Origin: Streptomyces sp. NBC_01232
GTDB lineage: Bacteria > Actinomycetota > Actinomycetes > Streptomycetales > Streptomycetaceae
Length of the DNA: 64,000 bases
Direction: 5' to 3'
Assembly (NCBI RefSeq): GCF_035989885.1
Contig: NZ_CP108518.1
Coordinates: 1,860,001-1,924,000 of the forward strand
The first letter of the stretch is position 1, and every line of letters starts with the position of its first letter. The translations under genes and the position numbers were made by a program. Below are positions 1 through 12,080 of this stretch, one piece after another. Under the pieces are notes generated by a model. The model was not told the DNA's origin and searched no databases. It was given only the letters and a program-made list of their open reading frames with translations.

Positions 1-1107
<1,107 letters not shown>

Positions 1108-1153
1108 TCAAGACTGCATGGCTTTGACTGCCTGTAAGGCTTCGGATGTGCAA

Positions 1154-1187
1154 CCGCCTCCCCGCCGCGGAGGTAACGGGGAGGCGG
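1154..1187 (-). terminator. Hairpin terminator after argG
   Basis: A perfect 11-bp inverted repeat: CCGCCTCCCCG at 1154–1164 and its complement at 1177–1187, with a 12-nt loop. It starts 17 bp beyond the argG stop. There is no clear U-tract, as is common in Streptomyces. Confidence 0.7.
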
Positions 1188-1204
1188 CCTGGACTGCTGG
1201 TCGG

Positions 1205-2398
1205 TCAGGCGAGGTCGCGGCGGGCCGCGATCTTCGAGGAGAGACCGAAGATCTCGATGAAGCCCTGGGCCTTGGACTGGTCGAAGGTGTCGCCCGAGTC
1301 GTAGGTCGCGAGGTTGAAGTCGTACAGCGACTCGTCCGACTTCCGGCCGGTGACGACGGCGCGGCCGCCGTGCAGGGTCATCCGGATGTCACCGGTGACG
1401 TGCTGGTTGGCCTCATTGATGAAGCCGTCCAGGGCCCGCTTGAGCGGGGAGAACCACAGGCCGTCGTAGACCATCTCGCCCCAGCGCTGCTCGACCTGCC
1501 GCTTGTAGCGGGCCAGCTCGCGCTCGACGGTGACGTTCTCCAGCTCCTGGTGTGCGGTGATCAGCGCGATCGCACCCGGAGCCTCGTACACCTCGCGGGA
1601 CTTGATGCCCACGAGACGGTCCTCGACGATGTCGATCCGGCCGATGCCCTGGGCGCCGGCGCGGTCGTTGAGCTGCTGGATGGCCTGCAGCACGCTGACG
1701 GGCTTGCCGTCGATGGCGACCGGGACGCCCTCCTTGAAGGAGATGACGACCTCGTCGGCCTCGCGCGGCAGGGCCGGGTTCGAGGTGTATTCGTAGATGT
1801 CCTCGATCGGCGCGTTCCAGATGTCCTCCAGGAAGCCCGTCTCGACGGCGCGCCCGAAGACGTTCTGGTCGATGGAGTACGGGGACTTCTTGGTGGTCGC
1901 GATCGGGAGCTGCTTCTCCTCGCAGAAGGCGATCGCCTTGTCCCGGGTCATCGCGTAGTCGCGGACCGGGGCGATGCACTTGAGGTCGGGGGCGAGGGCG
2001 ACGATGCCCGCCTCGAAGCGGACCTGGTCGTTGCCCTTGCCCGTGCAGCCGTGGGCGACGGTGGTGGCGCCGTGCTTCTTGGCGGCGGCGACGAGGTGCT
2101 TGACGATCGCCGGCCGGGAGAGCGCCGAGACCAGCGGGTACCGGTCCATGTAGAGGGCGTTCGCCTTGATCGCCGGGAGGCAGTACTCATTGGCGAACTC
2201 GTCGGAGGCGTCGGCGACCTCGGCCTCGACCGCACCGCAGTCGAGCGCGCGCTTGCGGATGACGTCCAGGTCCTCGCCGCCCTGGCCGACGTCCACGGCA
2301 ACGGCGATGACCTCGGCGCCCGTCTCCTCGGCGATCCAGCCGATGGCGACGGAGGTGTCCAGGCCGCCCGAGTAGGCGAGTACGACGCGCTCGGTCAC
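1205..2398 (-). CDS. argG: Argininosuccinate synthase
   Basis: Makes argininosuccinate from citrulline, aspartate and ATP, just upstream of ArgH in the pathway. The 397-residue product has the usual length and begins with the ATP pyrophosphatase P-loop AYSGGLDTS at residues 8–16. The GTG at 2398 is preferred over an in-frame ATG at 2419, because AAGGAG lies 6 nt upstream of the GTG and the seven extra codons from the ATG would cover that ribosome site. A promoter with an ArgR-box-like core lies about 37–65 bp upstream. The next gene on the strand is argH. Confidence 0.96.
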   Translation of the reverse strand: MTERVVLAYSGGLDTSVAIGWIAEETGAEVIAVAVDVGQGGEDLDVIRKRALDCGAVEAEVADASDEFANEYCLPAIKANALYMDRYPLVSALSRPAIVKHLVAAAKKHGATTVAHGCTGKGNDQVRFEAGIVALAPDLKCIAPVRDYAMTRDKAIAFCEEKQLPIATTKKSPYSIDQNVFGRAVETGFLEDIWNAPIEDIYEYTSNPALPREADEVVISFKEGVPVAIDGKPVSVLQAIQQLNDRAGAQGIGRIDIVEDRLVGIKSREVYEAPGAIALITAHQELENVTVERELARYKRQVEQRWGEMVYDGLWFSPLKRALDGFINEANQHVTGDIRMTLHGGRAVVTGRKSDESLYDFNLATYDSGDTFDQSKAQGFIEIFGLSSKIAARRDLA

Positions 2399-2428
2399 GG
2401 GTTTCTCCTTACGGTGCATTCAACGACA

Positions 2429-2463
2429 GGCATAACTATGCACTACTCCGTATGTTTCGTCAA
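2429..2463 (-). promoter_or_regulatory. argG promoter with ARG-box-like core
   Basis: On the minus strand TTGACG (complement of 2458–2463) and CATAGT (complement of 2435–2440) are separated by 17 bp, which fits a sigma-70-type promoter. The -10 overlaps the palindrome GCATAACTATGC (2430–2441), which resembles ArgR operators. The same arrangement precedes argC, so ArgR repression of both is likely. ArgR binding is inferred from the motif and the pathway. Confidence 0.7.
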
Positions 2464-2583
2464 TCGACCTCGCGGCCGATCCCTGCGGAACTCCACGAAT
2501 CCAGCTTGACCTGCGGATATATAGGAGGCGAGCCGGCAGCCCGATTGCCTACGATCAGCCTCGACCACCACTGGGAGGGACAC

Positions 2584-3942
2584 ATGGACACGGACGCGGA
2601 GACACCGCTCCCCTCTCCGGGGAGCCCGGCGGCCGAGTGGATCCCCTTCGATCACGCGGTCCGGCAGGACCGCTCCTGGTCGTGCACGAGCCCCCTCGAA
2701 ACGCCGGAGGCCGTACGCCTGTGCCACGCCAGCGGCTGGATCCGCGAGGAGTCCCTCCGGGCGCCGATTGCGCCGCTGCTGGAGCTCGTCGCGATCCGGT
2801 GCGCGGACTGGGTGCCGGCCGTCCGGGAGCAGGCCCGGCGGGTCCTGGCCACGGCACTCGCGGACGACCCCGCCGCAACCGTGCTGCGGCTGACGCCGCT
2901 CGTCATGCGGCTGGGCCGGCGCGAGCAGGGCGCGTGGGCGCTGGAACGCCTCGAGGCCGCGCTGGACAGCGACCACGATCTCCTCGGCGCACTGCGCGCG
3001 AGCGCGGACCCGCTGACCCGCCGGTTCGCGGCGCGGCTGACCCTCGGCGCCGGGCTGCTGGGCGTACGGGAACGGGCCCGGCTGGCGGCCCGCGAACCGG
3101 ATGCGGTGGCGGGCCGGCTGTGGACGGACGCGACACTCGCCGCGCTGGCCGCCGACGGACCGGACGACGAGGCGATCGACACCCTGCTCGGCGGGCGCGG
3201 CCCGATGGTCCGCGCCGCCGGGGTCACCGCCCTGCGCGGGGCCGGCCGGACCGCCGAGGCCGCAGGCCACCTCACCGACCGCTCCGGCATGGTCCGGGCC
3301 TGCGCCCGCTGGCTGGTCCGCCAGGGCGGCGGCGATCCGTACCCGCTGTGCCGCGAACTGCTGTCCGACCCCGCCCGCGTGACCCCGTACGCGGTGACCG
3401 GCTTCGCCGAGTGCGCCCGCCGCCAGGACGCGCCCCTGCTGCACGCGCTGCTGGAACACCCCGACGGCCGGGTACGGGCCGCGGCCGTCGGCGGGCTGCG
3501 CCTGCTGGACAGTACGGACATCGAGCTCCTGCGGCCGCTGCTGGACGACCCGTCACCCGCGGTGGCCCGCGAGGTCGCCCGGAGCCTCGGCGGCTCCGCG
3601 GGCCGGCTGCCCGTCGACTGGCTGACGGCCCGCATCGCGCCCGGACGGCCGCCGCACACCCGCCGGGCCGCCCACCGGCTGCTGTCCGCGCGGGGCGGGG
3701 TGGACTCACTGCGCGCCTCCGTGCAGCTGCTGACGGACGGGGACGCAGCCCTGCGGGCCGTCGCCGCGCAGCACGTCCGGAGCCTGTGGATCCCGTACCG
3801 GCAACCGGACCTGCCGGTCCGCGACCCGGAGGTCGGCGCCCTGCTGGACCGGTGCACGCACCTGTTCAGCGCCCCCGTCATGCGGCAGATGCGCGCCTCA
3901 CTCGGGCTCCCGGCCGGGCGGGCCGCGGCGGACCGATACTGA
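2584..3942 (+). CDS. HEAT-repeat protein
   Basis: A 452-residue soluble protein rich in Leu, Ala, Arg and Asp. From about residue 50 onward it contains serial paired helices of HEAT/armadillo type, for example around RAAGVTALRGAG and RVRAAAVGGLRLL. Such solenoids usually act as protein-binding scaffolds; no catalytic motif is visible and the partner is unknown. GGGAGGGA lies just before the ATG at 2584. It is followed after 4 bp by the flavin-barrel gene and then the L,D-transpeptidase, so the three form a compact plus-strand operon inserted between argG and argR. The function remains unassigned. Confidence 0.8.
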   Translation: MDTDAETPLPSPGSPAAEWIPFDHAVRQDRSWSCTSPLETPEAVRLCHASGWIREESLRAPIAPLLELVAIRCADWVPAVREQARRVLATALADDPAATVLRLTPLVMRLGRREQGAWALERLEAALDSDHDLLGALRASADPLTRRFAARLTLGAGLLGVRERARLAAREPDAVAGRLWTDATLAALAADGPDDEAIDTLLGGRGPMVRAAGVTALRGAGRTAEAAGHLTDRSGMVRACARWLVRQGGGDPYPLCRELLSDPARVTPYAVTGFAECARRQDAPLLHALLEHPDGRVRAAAVGGLRLLDSTDIELLRPLLDDPSPAVAREVARSLGGSAGRLPVDWLTARIAPGRPPHTRRAAHRLLSARGGVDSLRASVQLLTDGDAALRAVAAQHVRSLWIPYRQPDLPVRDPEVGALLDRCTHLFSAPVMRQMRASLGLPAGRAAADRY

Positions 3943-3946
3943 TCAC

Positions 3947-4528
3947 ATGGGAAAGCAACACGAACGAATAGACGGCCGGCTGCGCGCGTTCATCGAGGAG
4001 CAGCCGGTCTTCTTCACCGCGACCGCCCCGCTCTCGGGTGACGGTCACGTCAACCTGTCCCCCAAGGGACGCGCCGGAACCCTCGTCGTCATCGACGACC
4101 AGACCCTGGCCTACCTGGACTTCGGGGGCAGCGGCGCCGAGACCATCGCCCACGTCCGGGAGAACGGCCGGATCACGCTGATGTGGTGCGCGTTCTCCGG
4201 GCCGCCCAACATCGTGCGCATCCACGGCGAGGGCGAGGCGGTCTTCCGCGACGATCCCCGCTGGGGCGAACTGATCGCCCTGTTCGGCGAGGCCGACGGG
4301 CCGTCGGCGCGGGCGGTCATCCTGGTCCGCGCCCGCCGGATCTCCGATGTCTGCGGTTACGCCGTCCCCCTCATGGAGTACCAGGGCGAGCGGACTCTGC
4401 ACGCGGAGTACTTCGGCCGCAAGAGCGACGAGGAGTTCGCCGCCTACTGCGAGAAGAAGGAATTCATCGGATCGAGCCTCGACGGCCTGCCTGCGCTGCC
4501 GCTGCCCCTTCCGCCACGTACGGTCTGA
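3947..4528 (+). CDS. Pyridoxamine 5'-phosphate oxidase-like split-barrel protein
   Basis: A 193-residue protein of the PNPOx-like FMN-binding split-barrel superfamily. The typical opening (FFTATAPLSGDGHVNLSPKG, about residues 22–41) and the strand following VRENGRITLMW are recognisable. Related proteins bind FMN, F420 or haem; which one applies here, and the substrate, cannot be told from sequence. It is unlikely to be the true PdxH, which is longer and has a conserved C-terminal motif not seen here. It begins 4 bp after the HEAT-repeat gene and ends 3 bp before the next start, so translation is probably coupled. No good ribosome site is seen. Confidence 0.8.
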   Translation: MGKQHERIDGRLRAFIEEQPVFFTATAPLSGDGHVNLSPKGRAGTLVVIDDQTLAYLDFGGSGAETIAHVRENGRITLMWCAFSGPPNIVRIHGEGEAVFRDDPRWGELIALFGEADGPSARAVILVRARRISDVCGYAVPLMEYQGERTLHAEYFGRKSDEEFAAYCEKKEFIGSSLDGLPALPLPLPPRTV

Positions 4529-4531
4529 CAT

Positions 4532-5221
4532 GTGCTGCGTACCGCTCTTGTCACCGGCTCACTGATCGTCACGGCCCTGCTCCCGCAGGGCCCCCCGCCC
4601 CTGCCCGACCGTCTCGCCGACACCGGCGGCGGCAGTCAGCTGATCACCGCCGTCGCACCCTCGCCCGGATCCACGACCGGCCGGGTGATCTGGTGGGAGC
4701 GGTGGGCCGGGCGCTGGCACCAGTCCGGGAGTGCGCCCGCCCGCTTCGGGTCGGGCGGGCTCACGGACGGCGCGACCCGGGTCCAGGGCACCGGCACCAC
4801 GCCCACCGGGCTGTACGAACTGCCCTACGCCTTCGGGATCCGGCGGGCACCGGGCGGAACGGACCACGACTACCGGCAGGTGACCGCCGATTCGTGGTGG
4901 TGCCAGGACAACGCCTCCGCGCACTACAACCGGTGGGTGGAGCCGCTGCCGGCGGACTGCGCGCCGGGCGAGGCCGAACACCTGGTGACCTACGAGAAGC
5001 AGTACGCGCACGCGCTGGTCATCGGCTTCAACTACGACCGGCCCGTGCGCGGCCGGGGCGCCGGGATCTTCCTGCACGTCAACGGCAAGGGCGCGACCGC
5101 CGGTTGCGTGTCCGTGCCCGAGCGGGCCATGCGGGCGATCCTGCGCTGGGCGGACCCGCGCCGCCGTCCGCACATCGCGATCGGCACGGAGGAGGGGCCG
5201 CTCGCCGTCACCCGCTACTAG
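4532..5221 (+). CDS. Secreted L,D-transpeptidase (YkuD) family protein
   Basis: A 229-residue exported protein. The N-terminus is a short hydrophobic segment (about residues 4–18) followed by a Pro-rich stretch, consistent with a signal peptide. The YkuD-type active site is present near residues 190–206: FLHVNGKG…GCVSVP, with the catalytic Cys in GC and an upstream His. Family members form 3-3 peptidoglycan cross-links or attach proteins to the wall. The start is GTG at 4532, 3 bp after the preceding stop. Its last 14 bp overlap the end of the convergent gene at 5208. Confidence 0.85.
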   Translation: MLRTALVTGSLIVTALLPQGPPPLPDRLADTGGGSQLITAVAPSPGSTTGRVIWWERWAGRWHQSGSAPARFGSGGLTDGATRVQGTGTTPTGLYELPYAFGIRRAPGGTDHDYRQVTADSWWCQDNASAHYNRWVEPLPADCAPGEAEHLVTYEKQYAHALVIGFNYDRPVRGRGAGIFLHVNGKGATAGCVSVPERAMRAILRWADPRRRPHIAIGTEEGPLAVTRY

Positions 5222-6143
5222 GCCGTCCCGGGGCCCCGGGCTCGTCCTCGTCGGCGGCCCGGTACTCGTACGCGTCCTCCCACCAGACCTTGTCGTCCAG
5301 CCACTCGTCGTCCTCGTCGTCTTCGTCCTCGTCGTCTTCGTCTTCGTCTTCGTCGACGTCCTCTTCGACGACCCGGTCGGCGCCGCGCCACCTGCCGTGG
5401 TCTTCGCTGCTCCGCAGGACGTGGGACCGCTGCTGTTCGTCCAGCGCCGCGAAGGCCGGGTGCGGCTCGGCGCGGATCAGGTCGCCCAGCGGGTCGCCGC
5501 ACTCCGTACGCGCCCGGACCACCCTGCCGGCCTTCTCGGCCAGCAGCAGCGCCGAGAGACCGAGGGCGGCCACCACGGCGCAGGCCCATTCCCGCAGACC
5601 GTGCGGGCGACCGGTCACCAGCAGCGCGCTCGCGAGGAGCCAGAACAACATCACCAGGGCGATGCCCACACAAGTGCAGCAGGCCAGGAAGGTGTTCCCC
5701 CGGCCGTCGGGCATCCGCGGCAGCTCGGGCAGCAGGGCCTCCCGTTCGCTCCGGTACGCGCTGCGACGCTGCAGGTACTCCTCGTCGCTCCAGTCGATCC
5801 AGCCGGTCGACACGGGCTCGGGATCGTGCCGGCGTACGGCGTCCAACAGGGCGGCGGGCAGCGGGTGGGCGGGGGCCCGGGCCCGGTCGCGGCCCTGCTC
5901 GGTCAGGAACGCGGCACCCTCTTCGTCGATCCGGAGGTACCCGGCGAGGACGAGTTCGGCGGCGGCCGCCTCGGTCGCCTCGCGCCGCAACAGGGCCATG
6001 TGGTACGGCTCCAGCTCGACGGCGGCGACGAGCCGGAGCGTCCGGCCGCGGACCCGCGCGCGGCGCCACCACAGCAGGGCGATGGGCCCGTAGACGGCGG
6101 CGGTCACGGCGGACACCAGTACGGCGAGGGCGAGTTGGCGCAC
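5208..6143 (-). CDS. TIGR04222-type membrane protein with acidic tail
   Basis: A 311-residue protein with one N-terminal hydrophobic segment (about residues 4–24) and two more around 155–175 and 185–205, matching the actinobacterial TIGR04222 membrane family of unknown function. The soluble part between resembles that family (VELEPYHMALLRREATEAA). After about residue 260 comes an extremely acidic run of Asp and Glu with Trp-containing patches, encoded by GTC/TTC-type trinucleotide repeats (about 5302–5372). The start is GTG at 6143. The 3' end overlaps the L,D-transpeptidase by 14 bp, leaving no room for a conventional terminator. Confidence 0.8.
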   Translation of the reverse strand: MRQLALAVLVSAVTAAVYGPIALLWWRRARVRGRTLRLVAAVELEPYHMALLRREATEAAAAELVLAGYLRIDEEGAAFLTEQGRDRARAPAHPLPAALLDAVRRHDPEPVSTGWIDWSDEEYLQRRSAYRSEREALLPELPRMPDGRGNTFLACCTCVGIALVMLFWLLASALLVTGRPHGLREWACAVVAALGLSALLLAEKAGRVVRARTECGDPLGDLIRAEPHPAFAALDEQQRSHVLRSSEDHGRWRGADRVVEEDVDEDEDEDDEDEDDEDDEWLDDKVWWEDAYEYRAADEDEPGAPGRPSSG

Positions 6144-6221
6144 GCCTGAGGCTACGCCGGAGAACGCCGCCGCGGCACCGGGATTTCCGCCGCCCCGGAC
6201 CTCTCAGCCGACCCGTCCCGC

Positions 6222-6758
6222 TCAGCTCTCCTTCTGCGCCAGCCTCAGCAGGTGGTCGGCGAGGGCCTGGCCGCCCGCCGGGTCCCTGCTGATCAGCATC
6301 AGGGTGTCGTCGCCGGCGATCGTGCCGAGGATCGCGCGGAGCTCGGCCTGGTCGATCGCCGAGGCGAGGAACTGCGCCGCACCCGGCGGGGTGCGCAGGA
6401 CCACGAGGTTCGCGGAGGCTTCCGCCGAGATCAGCAGCTCCCCGGAGAGGCGCCGCATGCGCTCCTCCTTCGCGGACTCGCCGAGCGGAGCCTGCGGGGT
6501 GCGGAAACCGCCCTCGCTGGGTACCGCGTAGATCAGCTCGCCGCCGGTGTTGCGGATCTTCACCGCGCCCAGCTCGTCGAGGTCGCGCGAGAGCGTCGCC
6601 TGGGTGACGCTCAGCCCGTCGTCGGCCAGCAGCTTGGCCAGCTGGCTCTGGGAGCGGACCGGCTGCCGGTTGAGGATGTCCACGATCCGGCGGTGACGCG
6701 CTGTGCGGGTCTGCGGGACGGCCTGGCCGCCCTGCTCGTTGTCCTGCGCCTGACTCAT
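6222..6758 (-). CDS. argR: Arginine repressor
   Basis: Arginine-sensing regulator that represses arg genes. The 178-residue product has the winged helix-turn-helix in residues about 20–85 ([38 protein letters not shown]). The C-terminal oligomerisation and arginine-binding domain follows, with [12 protein letters not shown] near residues 145–157. The ATG at 6758 lies 7 bp after argD, and the longer in-frame opening upstream is argD sequence in another frame. It is the last gene of argC-J-B-D-R, so its level should fall when it represses the operon, giving autoregulation. ARG-box-like sites precede argC and argG. Confidence 0.95.
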   Translation of the reverse strand: MSQAQDNEQGGQAVPQTRTARHRRIVDILNRQPVRSQSQLAKLLADDGLSVTQATLSRDLDELGAVKIRNTGGELIYAVPSEGGFRTPQAPLGESAKEERMRRLSGELLISAEASANLVVLRTPPGAAQFLASAIDQAELRAILGTIAGDDTLMLISRDPAGGQALADHLLRLAQKES

Positions 6759-6765
6759 CGTCGTC

Positions 6766-7971
6766 TCATTCTCCGGATCCGTCCCCGCCTGCTGCGTCGA
6801 GGATGCCGGGCAGGGCCCGGACGAACGCGTCCGCCTCGGCCTCGGTGAGTACGTACGGGGGCATGAGCCGTACGACGTCGGGGGCGGGCGCGTTGACCAG
6901 GAAACCGGCATCCTGAGCCGCCTGCTGCACCTGGGCGGCGAGCGGCTCGGTCAGCACGATACCCAGCAGCAGACCCGAGCCCCGGACGTGGGAGACCAGG
7001 GCGTGGCCCGTGCCCTCGATCCCGGAGCGCAGGCGCTCGCCGCGGGCTTTGACCCGGTCGAGCAGCCCGCCCGAGGCGACGGTGTCGATGACGGCGAGCC
7101 CGGCGGCGCAGGCGACGGGGTTCCCGCCGAAGGTCGTGCCGTGCTGGCCCGGCTGGAGCAGGTCGGCCACGGGGCCGAAGGCGACGACAGCGCCGATGGG
7201 CAGCCCGCCGCCCAGCCCCTTGGCGAGGGTGACGATGTCGGGCTCGACGTCCTCGTGGGCCTGGTGCTCGAACCACTGGCCGCACCGGCCGATGCCGGTC
7301 TGGACCTCGTCGAGGACGAGCAGGGTGCCGGTGGCGCGGGTGATCTCGCGGGCGGCCGTCAGGTACCCGGCGGGGGGCACGACGACGCCGTTCTCGCCCT
7401 GGATGGGCTCGATGACCACGAGCGCGGTCTCCTCGGTGACGGCGGCCCGCAGGGCCTCGACGTCACCGAACGGGACGTGCGTGACGTCGCCCGGCAGCGG
7501 CCGGAAGGGCTCCTGCTTCTTCGGCTGTCCGGTGAGTGCGAGGGCGCCCATGGTCCGGCCGTGGAAGCCGCCGTCGGTGGCGACCATGTGGGTCCGCCCG
7601 GTCAGCCGGCCGATCTTGAAGGCGGCCTCGATGGACTCGGCGCCGGAGTTGCAGAAGAAGACCTTGCCGGGGCGGCCGAAGAGCTGGAGCAGCCGCTCGC
7701 CGAGCGCGACGACCGGCTCGGAGATGAAGAGGTTGGAGACGTGGCCGAGCGTGGAGATCTGCTCGGTCACGGCCGCGACGATCGCCGGGTGGGCGTGCCC
7801 GAGGGCGTTGACCGCGATGCCGCCGACGAAGTCGGTGTACTGCTTGCCGTCGGCGTCCCAGACCTGGGCGCCGTCGCCGCGTACGAGCGCGACCGCGGGG
7901 GTGCCGTAGTTGTTGGCCAGCGCCCCCTGCCAGCGAGCGCCGTACTCCTGGTTGCCGGTGCCCTTCGTCAT
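6766..7971 (-). CDS. argD: Acetylornithine aminotransferase
   Basis: PLP-dependent class III aminotransferase that converts N-acetylglutamate semialdehyde to N-acetylornithine. It is 401 residues, the usual length. [15 protein letters not shown] (cofactor phosphate binding), [11 protein letters not shown] and the PLP-lysine motif [15 protein letters not shown] are all present. The ATG at 7971 overlaps the argB stop by 4 bp (ATGA), which indicates translational coupling. It may also act on succinyl-diaminopimelate in lysine synthesis, as some ArgD proteins do, but nothing here proves that. Confidence 0.96.
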   Translation of the reverse strand: MTKGTGNQEYGARWQGALANNYGTPAVALVRGDGAQVWDADGKQYTDFVGGIAVNALGHAHPAIVAAVTEQISTLGHVSNLFISEPVVALGERLLQLFGRPGKVFFCNSGAESIEAAFKIGRLTGRTHMVATDGGFHGRTMGALALTGQPKKQEPFRPLPGDVTHVPFGDVEALRAAVTEETALVVIEPIQGENGVVVPPAGYLTAAREITRATGTLLVLDEVQTGIGRCGQWFEHQAHEDVEPDIVTLAKGLGGGLPIGAVVAFGPVADLLQPGQHGTTFGGNPVACAAGLAVIDTVASGGLLDRVKARGERLRSGIEGTGHALVSHVRGSGLLLGIVLTEPLAAQVQQAAQDAGFLVNAPAPDVVRLMPPYVLTEAEADAFVRALPGILDAAGGDGSGE

Positions 7972-8911
7972 TCCGTTCCCCCTGACTGGTGGTCGGGCAC
8001 GACCATCGTGCCGATGCCGGAGTCGGTGAAGATCTCCAGCAGGATCGAGTGCTGGACCCTGCCGTCGAGCACGCGGGCGGTGTTCACGCCGTTGCGGACG
8101 GCGTGCAGGCAGCCCTCCATCTTGGGCACCATGCCGCTGGAGAGCTCGGGCAGCAGCTTCTCCAGCTCGCTGACGGTGAGCTTGCTGATGACCTCGTCGC
8201 TGTGCGGCCAGTCGGCGTACAGGCCTTCGACGTCGGTGAGGACCATCAGCGTCTCGGCGCCCAGGGCGGCGGCGAGGGCCGCGGCCGCCGTGTCGGCGTT
8301 GACGTTGTAGACGTGGTGGTCGTCGGCGCTGCCCGCGATGGAGGAGATGACCGGGATCCGGCCGTCCGCCAGCAGGGCCTCGATCGCGCCGGTGTCGATG
8401 GAGGTGATCTCCCCGACCCGGCCGATGTCGATGCTCTCGCCGCCGATCTGCGGGCTGTGCTTGGTCGCGATGATGGTGCGGGCGTCCTCGCCGGTCATGC
8501 CGACGGCGAGCGGTCCGTGCTGGTTGAGCAGCCCGACCAGCTCGCGCTGGACATGGCCCGCCAGGACCATCCGTACGACGTCCATGGCCTCCGGGGTCGT
8601 GACGCGCAGCCCCGCCTTGAACTCGCTGACCAGGCCCTGCTTGTCGAGCTGGGCGTTGATCTGCGGGCCGCCGCCGTGCACGACGACCGGCTTGAGGCCG
8701 GCCTGGCGCAGGAAGACCACGTCCTGGGCGAAGGCTGCCTTGAGGTCCTCGTCGATCATGGCGTTGCCGCCGAACTTGATGACGACGATCTTGCCGTTGT
8801 GGCGGGTGAGCCACGGCAGGGCCTCGATGAGGATCTGCGCCTTGGGCAGGGCGGTGTGCTTGCGGGCGGTGGTACCGCCGGCGGTGCCGGGCTGGCCGGC
8901 CTTCTCGTCGC

Positions 8912-8915
<4 letters not shown>
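7968..8915 (-). CDS. argB: Acetylglutamate kinase
   Basis: Phosphorylates N-acetylglutamate, usually the feedback-controlled step. The 315-residue amino-acid-kinase-fold protein shows [10 protein letters not shown] (ATP binding), [11 protein letters not shown] (substrate loop) and [12 protein letters not shown] near the C-terminus. The N-terminal extension before the first strand (about residues 1–40) and the C-terminal region are of the kind that carry the arginine-inhibition helix in hexameric ArgB enzymes, so arginine feedback is plausible. The start ATG at 8915 overlaps argJ by 4 bp, and its stop overlaps argD by 4 bp. Confidence 0.96.
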
Positions 8916-11162
<2,247 letters not shown>

Positions 11163-11473
11163 TGTCTTCGATTCCTGGGAGGGGGTCCCTCCGAAGTGTC
11201 CCGTGTCCGGTGCCTCCAGGAAGATGTCTAGCAGGAAAGGCCCGGCCGCGGCGGCGATTCCGCCGGTAGCGTCGGGCGCGGCCGCGACGGCCGGGCCGGT
11301 GGCGGGCCGGTCCCCGCGGGGCACGGTACGACCGCTCGGACGCCGCGCCCCGGGCCAGAGGGTGCCCGACCCATGCGTTCGGCTCCACATGGACCGCATA
11401 GCCCCGCTCCGGCGGCTCGGCCGCCATCCGCGGGCACATCCCCCCGGGAGGGTCCCCGACCCTCACCACCGGA
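11163..11473. other. Intergenic stretch upstream of argC, no convincing gene
   Basis: This stretch lies between the argC promoter and the end of the phosphatase-like gene. It contains GC-rich inverted segments (for example a hairpin-prone run around 11445–11470) but no clear terminator with a U-tract. A minus-strand frame starting with GTG near 11469 can be read for about 100 codons, but only its first 45 codons look protein-like and it resembles nothing I know. Confidence 0.4.
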
Positions 11474-12049
11474 TCACGCAGGGGCCTGCAGGCAGAGGTG
11501 CCAGCGGCCGGACCAGCCCGTCAGGGTCATCGTGGACAGCGGTCGGACGTCGACGTTCCAGTAGGTCAGCGGGGGCGCCTTCAGCGCGTAGACCAGGGCC
11601 GCCCGGACCACCGAGGGCTCGGCAACCGCCACGATCGCGCCCCCGTCGTCGGCGGGCCTGGTGTCGAGCCAGTCGCCGATCCGGGAGATGAAGGCGAGCA
11701 GGGACTCACCGCCGTGCGGGGCGGAGCGCGGGTCGCTGAGCCACAGGTCCACCGCCCCCGGCTCGTGGGCGGTCACCTCGGACAGGGTCAGGCCCCGCCA
11801 GCGGCCCATGTCGCACTCGCGCAGCGCGGGCTGCGCGAGGGGCGCGTACCCGAGGGCCTCGCCCGTGGCACGGCTGCGCGGGGTCGGCGAGCAGTAGCGC
11901 AGCCCGGCCGAGCCCAGGGGCACGAGGCCCTGCGCGGCGGACTCCACCGACCGCCAGCCGGCTCCGTCCAGCGGGCGGTCGTCGTCGAAGCGCTCGGCGA
12001 GCAGCGAGGAACTACGGGCTGCGGCGACAAGCGAAACCCGAACATGCAT
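11474..12049 (-). CDS. Histidine-phosphatase-fold protein lacking both catalytic histidines
   Basis: A 191-residue member of the phosphoglycerate-mutase/histidine-phosphatase fold. SPTPRSRATGEALG, ECDMGRWRGLTL and HGGESLLAF match conserved structural positions of the family. The N-terminal RHG that carries the phospho-accepting histidine is replaced by VAAARSS (about residues 8–14). The second histidine, normally in an SHGG-type motif, is replaced in VAVAEPSVVRAAL by glutamate. It is therefore expected to be catalytically inactive and may bind a phosphate ligand or another protein. It lies 31 bp downstream of the MocR gene on the same strand, so co-transcription is possible. Confidence 0.8.
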   Translation of the reverse strand: MHVRVSLVAAARSSSLLAERFDDDRPLDGAGWRSVESAAQGLVPLGSAGLRYCSPTPRSRATGEALGYAPLAQPALRECDMGRWRGLTLSEVTAHEPGAVDLWLSDPRSAPHGGESLLAFISRIGDWLDTRPADDGGAIVAVAEPSVVRAALVYALKAPPLTYWNVDVRPLSTMTLTGWSGRWHLCLQAPA

Positions 12050-12080
12050 GCGGCGATGGTGATCCGCCTGCCGCGTGCGG

